From contig NZ_CADESW010000017.1 of NCBI RefSeq assembly GCF_902830275.1, forward strand, positions 124,001 to 188,000: a stretch of 64,000 nt of DNA, read 5' to 3'. The notes below the pieces were generated by a model that did no database searches, had not been told where the DNA came from, and worked only from the letters and a program-made list of their open reading frames with translations. Made by a program: the position numbers and the translations under genes. Each line of letters starts with the position of its first letter. The stretch's first letter is position 1. Below are positions 35,200 to 45,000 of this stretch, one piece after another. This DNA is from Burkholderia stagnalis (GTDB lineage: Bacteria; Pseudomonadota; Gammaproteobacteria; Burkholderiales; Burkholderiaceae).

Positions 35200-36183
35200 T
35201 CAGATATTGACGCCATGTTTTTCGGCAAGCCGCCGAACGAAGGAAGCGGCGCGCTCCAGCAGATATCTCGCTGTCGCGATATTGCGGGCTGCGGTAACGA
35301 TGCCGTGATGATGTCCGGGCAGATGGTGATGCTCGACTTCGCTGCCGGCGCGTGCCGCGCACGACGTGTAGGCAACGCCCTCGTCACATAGCGGGTCAAG
35401 TCCGACCGTTGAGATGAACATCGGCGGCTGCCGCCGGCCCTCCGCATGCAGCAGCGGAGACAGGCGCGGAAGGTCGAGCGGCGTGCCGGCCGGCACGTAG
35501 TGATCGCGGAACCAGTGCATCGATTCGGCCACAAGCGGAAATCCGCCTTCAATACGTCGATACGAAGGCAGCGACGCCGTCAGGTCCGTCACCGGATAAA
35601 ACAGGATTTGTCCGACGATCGAGGATGCTGACGCCAATGCCGCATTCGCGATGATCGTCGCCATGTTGCCACCAGCGCTGTCGCCTGCCAGCACCACGCG
35701 AGATGCGTCGATGGAGAGCGCTGATGCATGGGCAACCAGATAGTCCAATGCCCGCTCACAGTCCTCGAGCGGGACCGGCCACCGATGCTCCGGCGATCGC
35801 CGGTACTCCACCGAAGCGACCGGACACCCGCTATGACGTGCGAGATGACGGCAAATGCCGTCATGCGTGTCCACACTCCCGATCACCCAGCCGCCCCCGT
35901 GAATGAAGACAACCAGCGGATTGCCGACGACAGCTTCCACATTGCGTGTGCGATAGAGCCGTACCCGAATGCTGCCGCCTGTTACGGGAACCGCTAGGTC
36001 GTCGTGGACAACAGCGTCGTCAGCAGCGATGCCGTTCAGTTCGCACGCACGCGCGAAGTTCGCGCGGGACTGATCCACGGAAAGACTGCCGTAGTGCAGT
36101 CCGCCCAGTTCGCGGAACGCCCGTACGGCGTCCCGGGCATCGTCAGCCACTTCCGTCAGCGGTAACCAGAGCTCCGATGTCAT
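35200..36183 (-). CDS. Alpha/beta hydrolase, HSL-type esterase/lactonase (copy 2)
   Basis: A 327-residue hydrolase with HGGG (FIHGGGWVIGSVDTHDG), GDSAGG and a late histidine (LPGHHHGIV), giving a full catalytic triad. Its arrangement matches copy 1, so the two are paralogues. GGAG lies 6 nt before ATG 36183. It starts 12 bp after the second BVMO, and this pairing parallels the BVMO-lactonase (ChnB-ChnC) pairing of cyclohexanone catabolism. Likely role: opening the lactone or ester. Confidence 0.9.
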   Translation of the reverse strand: MTSELWLPLTEVADDARDAVRAFRELGGLHYGSLSVDQSRANFARACELNGIAADDAVVHDDLAVPVTGGSIRVRLYRTRNVEAVVGNPLVVFIHGGGWVIGSVDTHDGICRHLARHSGCPVASVEYRRSPEHRWPVPLEDCERALDYLVAHASALSIDASRVVLAGDSAGGNMATIIANAALASASSIVGQILFYPVTDLTASLPSYRRIEGGFPLVAESMHWFRDHYVPAGTPLDLPRLSPLLHAEGRRQPPMFISTVGLDPLCDEGVAYTSCAARAGSEVEHHHLPGHHHGIVTAARNIATARYLLERAASFVRRLAEKHGVNI

Positions 36184-36195
36184 GCGCATCTCCGC

Positions 36196-37659
36196 TCAGC
36201 GCGTACCGAATACGCTTTGATCCCATCGCGTGACGGCACGATATTCATCGACCGTTCCCGGCCAGTTGTTAATCACTTTCCCCTGCGCGTTCTTGTACCA
36301 GCTCGAGCAGCCGGCGGAAAACGCCGAGCCGGCCATCGCTGCCTGCAGCTTGCTGTTGTATTCGTCGAACACCGCCCTGTCAACGTCCACTGCGTCGACA
36401 CCCGCGGCCGCCATGCTTCCGATCGCATCGATGATGTAGTTCTGCTGGATCTCGAGCATCGACACGATCGAGTTGTGGTTCAGGTTCGTGTTCGGCCCGT
36501 ACAGCATGAACATGTTGGGAAAGCCCGGCACCGTGATGCCCAGATAGGCTTCCGGGCCGTGTTCCCACGCTTGCGCCAGCGTACCGTTCGTCCCGCGGAC
36601 CTGCAGACTGCCCTGGAATGCCTGGCTTTCGAATCCGGTTCCGAACACGACCACGTCGAACGGCAGAATACGGCCGTCACGGGTCTCGATGCCGTCTTCG
36701 ACGAACGCCTCTACGCCCGCCGTTTCCAGCGAGACGTTGTCACGCGTGAGCGCCGGATAGTAGTCGTCCGAACGCAGAATCCGCTTGCACGCGTATTCGT
36801 AGTCCGGCGTCAGCTTCTCGCGCAGCACCGGGTCGGACACCTGCCGATGAAGGTGGGCCAACGCCAGGCTCTTGCCTTCCATTTGCGCATTGGAGCCGAT
36901 CCGCGTGCGCTCGAACCCCGACTCGCGGAAGGCGTGTAGCGATTTACGGCTTTCCTCGAAGAGATGAGGTTCTTCCTCGTACAGATCGAGCTGCTCCTTC
37001 GGAAAGATGATCTGGTTGCGCGGCATGATCCAGTTTGCGCTTCGCTGGAACACCGTGAGCTGCGCGACCTTGGGCGCGATGGCCGGCACGTACTGCACGG
37101 CGCTTGCGGCATTGCCGATGCTCGCCACACGCTTGGCGCTCAGATCGACATCGTGCCGCCACTCCGCGGAGTGGAAGTAATCCCCCTTGAAGCTTTCCAG
37201 GCCGCGAACCGCGGGAATCATCGGCCGGTTCAATTGTCCCCACGCCGGCACGAAGAAGCGGGCGGTCAGCCGCGAACCGTCGTTCAGCTCGAACCGCCAG
37301 AGGCGTGCAACCGCATCCCATTCCGCGCTGCGAATCTCGCGATTGAACCGAAGGTGTTCTGCCAGGCCGAACCGCGTGGCAAGCGATTTCAGGTAATTGA
37401 GCAGTTCATTTCTTCCTGCATACATCGCGCTGACGCGCAAGTGCGGATGGAAGCTGTAGCAATACAGGTGCGACTCGGTATCGCATGCCGCGCCGGGATA
37501 CGAATTGTCGAGCCAGACGCCGCCAAGCTCCGGACGCTTCTCGAGCACAACGAAGTCGTCGATACCCGCGATTTTCATGCGGGCCGCCATTCCGAGGCCG
37601 CCGAAGCCGGCACCCAGAATGACGACCTCGTGATGCTCAATCCTTTCTACAGTATTCAC
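36196..37659 (-). CDS. Baeyer-Villiger-type flavin monooxygenase (copy 2)
   Basis: A 487-residue class B monooxygenase. FAD motif GAGFGGLGMAARM and the fingerprint FKGDYFHSAEW are visible; the NADPH motif IGNAASAVQYVPAI is slightly altered (GNAASA instead of GxGxxG). GVWLDNSYPGAACD is typical of this clade. It probably starts at GTG 37659 after GAGAGAG. It is only distantly related to copy 1, so the two probably act on different ketones. It lies between Fe-alcohol dehydrogenase and hydrolase 2 genes in the same operon. Confidence 0.9.
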   Translation of the reverse strand: MNTVERIEHHEVVILGAGFGGLGMAARMKIAGIDDFVVLEKRPELGGVWLDNSYPGAACDTESHLYCYSFHPHLRVSAMYAGRNELLNYLKSLATRFGLAEHLRFNREIRSAEWDAVARLWRFELNDGSRLTARFFVPAWGQLNRPMIPAVRGLESFKGDYFHSAEWRHDVDLSAKRVASIGNAASAVQYVPAIAPKVAQLTVFQRSANWIMPRNQIIFPKEQLDLYEEEPHLFEESRKSLHAFRESGFERTRIGSNAQMEGKSLALAHLHRQVSDPVLREKLTPDYEYACKRILRSDDYYPALTRDNVSLETAGVEAFVEDGIETRDGRILPFDVVVFGTGFESQAFQGSLQVRGTNGTLAQAWEHGPEAYLGITVPGFPNMFMLYGPNTNLNHNSIVSMLEIQQNYIIDAIGSMAAAGVDAVDVDRAVFDEYNSKLQAAMAGSAFSAGCSSWYKNAQGKVINNWPGTVDEYRAVTRWDQSVFGTR

Positions 37660-37711
37660 GGTGCACTCTCTCTATTAACGTTACGGCGACAACGGATTGG
37701 CCTGCGTCGGT

Positions 37712-38878
37712 TCAATAGGCCTGTTCATACAGGCGCAAGGCATCGGCATCCGTGACAACGACCGGATTGTTCTGCAGCAGGCGCTGCTGCTTCATGGCAT
37801 CTGCCGCCAGTGTCGCCAGACTCGAACGCGTGACGCCTACGTCGCGCAGGCGTCGCGGTGCGCCGGATCGTTCCATCAGGTCATCCAGGAATCCGATGAA
37901 TGCGGCGGTGCGCGCGTGGACGTCGCCCTCTCCTCCCGTTCCTACGAGGTCTGCCAATTCCGAATATTGCTGAGCAGCCGCTTCGGCGTTGAAACGCAGT
38001 ACGGGGGCGAGCATCAATGCGTTGGACAAACCGTGCGGGATGTGAAAATGGCCGCCCAACGGATAAGCCAGTGCATGGACCGCGGCCACCGGAGCATTGG
38101 CGAACGCTTGGCCCGCCAGGGTTGCGCCCAGGAGCATGGCCTCCCGCGCGCGCTGATCTTTCCCATTCTCGCAAGCCGGGATCAGGTTGCTTGCCAGCAG
38201 ACGCAGTGCTTCACGTGCAAGCGCATCGGAAATGGCATTCTTCTTGTGCTTGCTGGTATAAGCCTCGATGGCATGAACCATCGCGTCGATGCCGGTTGCA
38301 GCCGTATGACTGCGTGGCAGGCCGACGGTCAGTTCGGCGTCCAGGATCACTTTGTCGGCGTACAGCTGACGGGAGACGATTCCCATTTTGTTCGTTTCGC
38401 CCACAGAAACGATGGAAATATTCGTGACTTCCGATCCAGTGCCGGCAGTCGTCGGGATCTGCACCAATGGCAGGCGCTCGCCCTGAACGTTGCCAATGCC
38501 GTACATGTCCGCGAGCGACTGCTGCGACACGGTCAGAATGGCGGCCAGTTTCGCAATGTCCATCGACGAGCCGCCGCCCAGGCCGATGACGACGTCTGCG
38601 TCGGCACTGCGGGCGAACGCTACGCAACGCGATACCACGCTCTCTGGCGGATCGGCCACGACCTCGTCGAAAACCGCCGCACGAAATCCCGAGGCTGCCA
38701 ACGATGCTTTCGCCGGCTCCAGTACGCCGGCCTTGTGCAGCCCTGCGTCAGTAACGATCAGCACATTCCGACGATCCGTCCATCGCGCCATCACTTCGCC
38801 CAGGCGGCGCACGCAGCCCCATTCCTGGAGGATCGACGGAACGGTTTCGAAGAGCAGCGACTTCGGGGGCATTTCCAT
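37712..38878 (-). CDS. Iron-containing (group III) alcohol dehydrogenase
   Basis: A 388-residue Fe-ADH. The NAD-binding GGGSSMD motif near residue 95, the PTTAGTGSEVT region and the metal-ligand segment HALAYPLGGHFHIPHG near residue 260 are present. The start at 38878 (MEMPPKSLL) has AAGGAA about 6 nt upstream; 38893 and 38923 are weaker. It would oxidise the hydroxyacid or alcohol released by the hydrolase, feeding the adjacent aldehyde dehydrogenase 29 bp upstream in the operon. Confidence 0.9.
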   Translation of the reverse strand: MEMPPKSLLFETVPSILQEWGCVRRLGEVMARWTDRRNVLIVTDAGLHKAGVLEPAKASLAASGFRAAVFDEVVADPPESVVSRCVAFARSADADVVIGLGGGSSMDIAKLAAILTVSQQSLADMYGIGNVQGERLPLVQIPTTAGTGSEVTNISIVSVGETNKMGIVSRQLYADKVILDAELTVGLPRSHTAATGIDAMVHAIEAYTSKHKKNAISDALAREALRLLASNLIPACENGKDQRAREAMLLGATLAGQAFANAPVAAVHALAYPLGGHFHIPHGLSNALMLAPVLRFNAEAAAQQYSELADLVGTGGEGDVHARTAAFIGFLDDLMERSGAPRRLRDVGVTRSSLATLAADAMKQQRLLQNNPVVVTDADALRLYEQAY

Positions 38879-38907
38879 TGACGTTTCCTTCATGCCGACA
38901 TTTGCAG

Positions 38908-40389
38908 TTAGATCTGGGTACACATGTACTTGATTTCCAGATATTCCTCGATCCCGTAACGGGAGCCCTCACGGCCGAGGCCGGACTGCTTCACCCCACC
39001 GAACGGCGCGACCTCGTTGGAAATCACCCCGGTATTCAGGCCAACCATGCCGTACTCGAGCGCCTCGCCTACCCGCCAGATGCGACCGTGGTCGCGTGTA
39101 TAGAGATAGGCTGCCAGGCCATACTCGGTGTCGTTGGCCATCGCAATCGCCTCCGCCTCATCCTCGAAGCGGAACACCGGACCGACGGGCCCGAAGAGTT
39201 CCTCGCGCGCCAAACGCATGGCCGGCGTCGCATCCGTGATGACGGTCGGCTCGAAAAACGTCCCACCGAGCGGATGGCGTTTCCCGCCAGTGACGATTCG
39301 TGCGCCCTTGCTTACCGCATCGTCGACCAGTTCGTTCAGGTGATCGCAGGCGGACTGCTGGATCAGCGGCCCCTGCTGCACGCCTGGCTCCGTTCCGTTT
39401 CCTACCTTGAGCGCCTGGACTCGCCGAGCGAGTGCATCGACGAAACGGTCGTGAATGCCAGCCTGCACGAGAAAGCGATTGGCGCACACACAAGTCTGGC
39501 CGCTATTTCGGTACTTCGATGCCATCGCGCCTTCAATCGCTGCGTCGAGGTCCGCATCGTCGAACACGATGAAAGGTGCATTGCCGCCGAGTTCGAGAGA
39601 AAGCCGCTTGATCGTCGCCGACGACTGGCTCATGAGCACGCGACCCACTTCGGTCGAACCGGTAAACGAAAGCTTGCGCACAATGGGGCTGGCCGTGAGG
39701 ACCGCGCCGATCTCGCGCGACGGGCCACACACCACTTGAAGGACACCGGCGGGAATACCCGCTCGCTCGGCGAGCACGGCAAGCGCAAGCGCCGTCAATG
39801 GCGTGAGGTCCGCCGGGCGCACGATGATGGAACAGCCTGCAGCCAGCGCCGGCGCCACCTTGCGTGTAATCATCGCGGCGGGAAAATTCCAAGGCGTGAT
39901 CGCGGCGCAGACACCGATCGGCTGGCGAATGACGCAGATGCGCTTGTCGGATTGCGGGTGGGGAATGACGTCGCCATATACCCGCTTCGCTTCTTCGGCA
40001 AACCACTCCACGAAAGAAGCGGCATACATGATTTCGCCGCGCGCCTCGGCGAGCGGCTTGCCCTGCTCCGACGTCATGATGAAGGCAAGGTCGTCCGCAT
40101 GCTCGACGATCAGGTCATACCATGCGCGCAGTATCCTTGCGCGCTCGTGGCTGGTTCGTGTGCGCCATGCTTCTTGTGCCGCAGCCGACGCCGCAATGGC
40201 CTTATCCACCTCTGCAGCACCGAGACTCGTCACGCGCGCCAGGACTTCACCCGTAGCCGGATTCGTGACCGGAAACGAACGACCCTCCTCGCCTTTTTCC
40301 CATCCCGATGCAAGCCAGACCCGCGTCTCCAGTAAGGAGGCATCTCGCAGTCGGGCGCTCAGCGCCGAAGATACAGTCGATTGGTTCAT
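38908..40389 (-). CDS. Succinate-semialdehyde-dehydrogenase-like aldehyde dehydrogenase
   Basis: A 493-residue ALDH of the GabD group. TPWNFPAAMITRK, the glutamate motif LELGGNAPFIVFDDAD and the catalytic cysteine in NSGQTCVCANRF are typical of semialdehyde dehydrogenases. GAAAGG precedes ATG 40389; the frame extends to 40533 without support. It is the first gene of the minus-strand ADH-BVMO-hydrolase-ligase group. The SSADH type suits an omega-semialdehyde, the expected product after lactone opening and oxidation. Double palindrome site 10 lies about 300 bp upstream. Confidence 0.9.
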   Translation of the reverse strand: MNQSTVSSALSARLRDASLLETRVWLASGWEKGEEGRSFPVTNPATGEVLARVTSLGAAEVDKAIAASAAAQEAWRTRTSHERARILRAWYDLIVEHADDLAFIMTSEQGKPLAEARGEIMYAASFVEWFAEEAKRVYGDVIPHPQSDKRICVIRQPIGVCAAITPWNFPAAMITRKVAPALAAGCSIIVRPADLTPLTALALAVLAERAGIPAGVLQVVCGPSREIGAVLTASPIVRKLSFTGSTEVGRVLMSQSSATIKRLSLELGGNAPFIVFDDADLDAAIEGAMASKYRNSGQTCVCANRFLVQAGIHDRFVDALARRVQALKVGNGTEPGVQQGPLIQQSACDHLNELVDDAVSKGARIVTGGKRHPLGGTFFEPTVITDATPAMRLAREELFGPVGPVFRFEDEAEAIAMANDTEYGLAAYLYTRDHGRIWRVGEALEYGMVGLNTGVISNEVAPFGGVKQSGLGREGSRYGIEEYLEIKYMCTQI

Positions 40390-40690
40390 CCTTTCGTGCT
40401 CAGTTTGGTGAAAATTGAATGGATTAACAGTCCGAAGTCCTGATGGCGCTAGACGCCCGCTTCCTGGTCCGCATGGGCGATCTGTCCTGCATGCAGCGAC
40501 ATCCGCCCCCAATACTCGGCCTTGCCCGACCACGCCCGGCTTCCTTGTCGACGAAGCATCGTTCTGTCGTCACATGCAAAAACGACTTCCTTCTGTCCAG
40601 CCTTTCCCGGCCTCCGTCGAACACCGCGCCGCAAGCGAAGGCCCATGCCTGAAAACGCGACCTCCTGTTTTGGGATAGACTACGCGCCCT

Positions 40691-40704
40691 TGGTCAATTG
40701 ACAT
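40691..40704. promoter_or_regulatory. Operator-like palindrome, site 10a (TGGTCAATTGACAT)
   Basis: Matches the consensus except at the last two bases, and shares one base with site 10b. The pair would place two dimers side by side. Confidence 0.6.
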
Positions 40705-40717
40705 GGTCATTTGACCA
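40704..40717. promoter_or_regulatory. Operator-like palindrome, site 10b (TGGTCATTTGACCA)
   Basis: A perfect match to the consensus. It lies 114 bp upstream of the RND adaptor gene and about 315 bp upstream of the SSADH-like gene, so it could control both directions. Confidence 0.7.
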
Positions 40718-40831
40718 TATTGGGAAATTTGCAGCAACTTAGTAGTTGCACGGGGCTGCGGCACCGGAACCGTTTATGCCATCCTCGAACACAGAATGCG
40801 GGCCATGGGTCCTGCGTCTCAAGGAGTCCAC

Positions 40832-41995
40832 ATGAAAAATCACAAACGATGCTGCTACAGCGCCGTCGGCGTGCTAGTGACGGCGGCGATACTGGCGGGT
40901 TGCGGGCAATCCGAACAGCAAGCCGCTGCACCCGCTACTCCGGTTGCGGCAATGACCCTGGCGACCTCGCGTCTCGACCTGACCGAAGACCTGCCCGGCC
41001 GTGTCGCAGCCGTCCGGATCGCCGAGATCCGGCCGCAGGTGAGCGGCATCGTCCAACGACGGTTGTTCGAACAGGGCACGGAGGTGCGCGCCGGCCAGCC
41101 GCTGTTCCAGATCAATCCGGCACCATTCAAGGCCGACATGGACACGGCCGCGGCGTCTCTGCAACGCGCGCAAGCCGCGCTCGAACGGGCCAAGGTCCAG
41201 ACCACACGACTCAAGCCGCTCGTCGAAGCCGACGCAATCAGCCGTCAGGTCTATGACGACTCGGTGTCCCAACGCGACCAGGCTGCCGCCGACGTCGCAC
41301 AGGCTCGCGCGACACTCGCACGTCGCCAACTCGACCTGAAGTTCGCGACCGTCGAGGCTCCGATCGCCGGCCGCATCGACCAGGCCCTCGTGACCGAAGG
41401 CGCACTGGTGGCAAGCACCGACAGCCAGCCGATGGCGCGCATCCAGCAGATCGACCAGGTCTACGTGGACGTGCGCCAGCCGGCCGCCTCGCTCGAAGCG
41501 CTGCGCGGCGCGCTCGCGTCGCAGCCGCAAGCGTCGGACAGCAACGGCGTGCCGGTCGACGTGCTGCGCGACGACGACACGCGCTACGACGCGCGCGGCC
41601 GCATGCTGTTCTCGGGCGTCAACGTCGATCCTGGCACCGGCGACGTGCTGGTGCGCGTGCTGGTCGACAACCCGAAGCGCCAGCTGCTGCCGGGCATGTA
41701 CGTACGTGCCCGCATCCCGCGTGGGCATTACGACAACGCGTTGATCGTGCCGCAGCAGGCCATCGTGCGCGCGGGCGGCAAGCCGCAGGTATGGGTGCTC
41801 GACGCGAAGGGCACCGCTCACCTGAAGGCCGTCGAGATCGGCGAACTGACGCATCGCAGCTATCGCATCAAGTCGGGGCTGCAGGCGGGCCAGAAGATCG
41901 TCGTCGAGGGCATGGAGCGCCTGACCGACGGTGCGGTGGTAACGGCGACTGCATGGAAGGCGCCTGAAGCGGTCGAGACCGCTTCGTCGCACTGA
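40832..41995 (+). CDS. RND efflux periplasmic adaptor (membrane fusion protein)
   Basis: A 387-residue HlyD/AcrA-type adaptor lipoprotein. The signal peptide ends in a lipobox with Cys24 (ILAGC). A coiled-coil hairpin (about residues 95-170), a lipoyl-like domain and beta-barrel/membrane-proximal domains follow the AcrA order. AAGGAG precedes ATG 40832. It lies 19 bp before the pump gene. It links the inner-membrane pump to the outer-membrane channel. The palindromes upstream suggest co-regulation with the catabolic genes. Confidence 0.94.
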   Translation: MKNHKRCCYSAVGVLVTAAILAGCGQSEQQAAAPATPVAAMTLATSRLDLTEDLPGRVAAVRIAEIRPQVSGIVQRRLFEQGTEVRAGQPLFQINPAPFKADMDTAAASLQRAQAALERAKVQTTRLKPLVEADAISRQVYDDSVSQRDQAAADVAQARATLARRQLDLKFATVEAPIAGRIDQALVTEGALVASTDSQPMARIQQIDQVYVDVRQPAASLEALRGALASQPQASDSNGVPVDVLRDDDTRYDARGRMLFSGVNVDPGTGDVLVRVLVDNPKRQLLPGMYVRARIPRGHYDNALIVPQQAIVRAGGKPQVWVLDAKGTAHLKAVEIGELTHRSYRIKSGLQAGQKIVVEGMERLTDGAVVTATAWKAPEAVETASSH

Positions 41996-42014
41996 GTCAC
42001 GGGAGCACCCAGTC

Positions 42015-45000
42015 ATGTCCCAATTCTTCATCCGCCGCCCGGTCTTCGCGTGGGTGATCGCCCTCTTCATCATCCTGCTGGGCCTGATCGCCATTCCCGA
42101 ACTGCCGGTTGCGCGCTATCCGTCGGTCGCACCGCCGACCGTCACCATTACCGCCACCTACCCGGGCGCGACGCCGCAGACGATGAGCGACAGCGTGCTG
42201 AGCCTCATCGAGCGCGAGCTGTCTGGCGTGCGGAACCTTCTGTACTTCGAATCGTCGGCCGATACTTCGGGCCAGGCGCAGATCACCGCGACCTTCAAGC
42301 CCGGTACTGATTCAGCAATGGCCCAGGTGGACGTACAGAACAAGCTCAAGTCGGTCGAACCGCGCCTGCCGCCGGTCGTGCGGCAGAACGGCGTGATCGT
42401 GCAGTCTGCCGCCACCGGCTTCCTGCTGTTCGTCGGCCTCAAGTCGGACAGCGGCCGCTATGACGAAAACGCGCTGGCCGACTACATGGCGCGCAACGTC
42501 GTCGAGGATCTGCGACGTGTCGAAGGCGTCGGCAAGGTGCAACTGTTCGGTTCGGAACAGGCCATGCGCATCTGGGTCGATCCGCAGAAGCTGATTACCT
42601 ACGGTCTGTCGATGAACGACCTGACCACTGCCGTCAGCCAGCAGAACGTCCAGATCGCGCCGGGCAGCCTTGGGGCTGCGCCTGCGATGCGGGGCCAGCG
42701 CGTAACGGTGCCGCTCACGGCACAAGGCCAGCTCACGACGCCGGAGCAGTTCGCCAAGATCGTGCTGCGCGCGAATGCGAACGGCTCGAAGGTCGTGCTC
42801 GGCGATGTCGCACGGGTCGAACTCGGCCCGCAGGCGTTCACCTTCGTGAACAGCGAGAACGGCAAGCCGGCCACTTTCGCCGGCGTGCAACTGGCGCCAG
42901 GCGCCAATGCGGTGAAGACGGCGGAAGCCGTGCGCGAGCAACTGGACATGATCGCCAAAACCATGCCGGCCGGCATGACCTACTCGATCCCGTTCGATAC
43001 CGCACCGTTCGTGAAGATCTCGATCGAGAAGGTGATTCACACGCTGCTCGAAGCGATGGTGCTCGTGTTCCTGGTGATGTACCTGTTCCTGCAGAACGTG
43101 CGCTATACGCTGATCCCGGCCATCGTCGCGCCGGTCGCGATGCTCGGCACGTTCGCGGTGATGCTGATGACCGGTTTCTCGATCAACGTGCTGACGATGT
43201 TCGGCATGGTGCTCGCGATCGGCATCATCGTCGACGATGCAATCGTCGTCGTCGAGAACGTCGAGCGCCTGATGGTCGAAGAAGGGCTGTCGCCGAAGGA
43301 TGCAACGATCAAGGCCATGAAGGAAATTACCGGCGCGATCATCGGCATCACGCTGGTGCTGACGGCCGTGTTCCTGCCGATGGCGATGTCGAGCGGCTCG
43401 GTCGGTGTGATCTATCAGCAGTTCACGTTGTCGATGGCCGTGTCGATCCTGTTCTCCGCGCTGCTCGCGCTGACGCTCACGCCGGCCCTGTGCGCGACGA
43501 TGCTCAAGCCGATCGAGCATGGGCACCACGAGAAACGCGGCTTCTTCGGCTGGTTCAATCGACGCTTCGATCGCCTAACGGGCTGGTACGAGACGCGCGT
43601 CGGCCGCCTGGTCGGCCGCACGGGCCGCGTCATGCTGTTGTTCGTCGCGATTTCCGCGGCACTGGTATTCGGCTTCCGCATGCTTCCGTCGTCGTTCCTG
43701 CCCGAAGAAGACCAGGGTTACTTCATGACCGGCTTCCTGCTCCCGGCGGATTCGACCGTCGAGCGCACGGGCGACGTGGTCAAGACGCTCGAGAAGCACC
43801 TCGCCTCACGTCCGGCGATCCAGTCGAGCATCTCCATCATCGGCTACGGCTTCTCCGGTCTCGGTTCCAACGCGGCACTGAACTACGCGGTCCTCAAGGA
43901 CTGGGGCAAGCGCGAGGGTTCGTCCACGATGGAAGAAGCGATGCACGCGCAGGCTGCGATGGGTGGCGTGACAGAAGGTACCGTCATGAGCCTGTTGCCG
44001 CCGGCCATTGACGGGCTGGGAACCAGCTCGGGATTCACGATGCGCCTGCAGGATCGTGCCAACCAGGGCTATGCCGCGCTCAAGGCGGCAGAGATGAAAC
44101 TGCTCGAGCTGGCCGCCCAAAGCAAGATCGTGACTGGCGTCTATCCGGACAGCCTGCCGGCCGGCACAAGCGTGAAGCTGGATATCGACCGCGACAAGGC
44201 CGAAGCGCTAGGGGTGTCGTTCACGACCATCAGCGATACGTTGTCGGCCGCGATGGGCTCGACCTATGTGAACGACTTCCCGAACGCGGGCCGCATGCAG
44301 CAGGTGATCATCCAGGCCGATGCCCCGGCACGCATGCAGATCGACAACGTGATGAAGCTCTACGTGCGCAACGCGGCCGGCGGCATGGTGCCGTTGTCCG
44401 AAGTGGTGCGTCCGGTCTGGTCAGAGACCCCGCTCCAGTTGGTGCGCTTCCAGGGTTATCCGTCCGCACGCATCTCCGGCGGTGCGGCACCCGGCTACTC
44501 CAGCGGCGCGGCGATGGCCGAGATGGAGCGTCTGGCCGCGCAGTTGCCGCCGGGCTTCACGGTGGCGTGGACGGGCCAGTCACTGCAGGAGCGCGAGTCG
44601 GCCTCTCAGGCGCCGATGCTGATGGCGCTGTCGATGGTCGTCGTGTTTCTGGTGCTCGCGGCGCTCTACGAGAGCTGGGCGATTCCGCTGTCGGTGATGC
44701 TGGTGGTGCCGCTCGGCCTGATCGGCGCACTCGCCGCGGTCCTGCTCCGCGGGCTGCCGAACGACGTGTTCTTCAAGGTCGGGATGATTACGGTGATCGG
44801 CTTGTCCGCGAAGAACGCAATCCTGATCGTCGAGTTCGCGAAGCAGTTGCGCGAGGAAGGCAAGGGGCTGATCGAGGCGGCCGTACAGTCGTCGAAGCTG
44901 CGCCTGCGCCCGATCCTGATGACCTCGCTCGCATTCGGCCTCGGCGTCGTGCCTTTGATGATCGCAACCGGCGCCAGCGCCGAAACGCAGCACGCGATCG

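Larger units (their letters stand above)
40390..40831. other. 442-bp divergent promoter region between catabolic and RND operons
   Basis: Holds the two overlapping palindromes 10a and 10b. No coding sequence is recognised in either direction. Confidence 0.5.
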
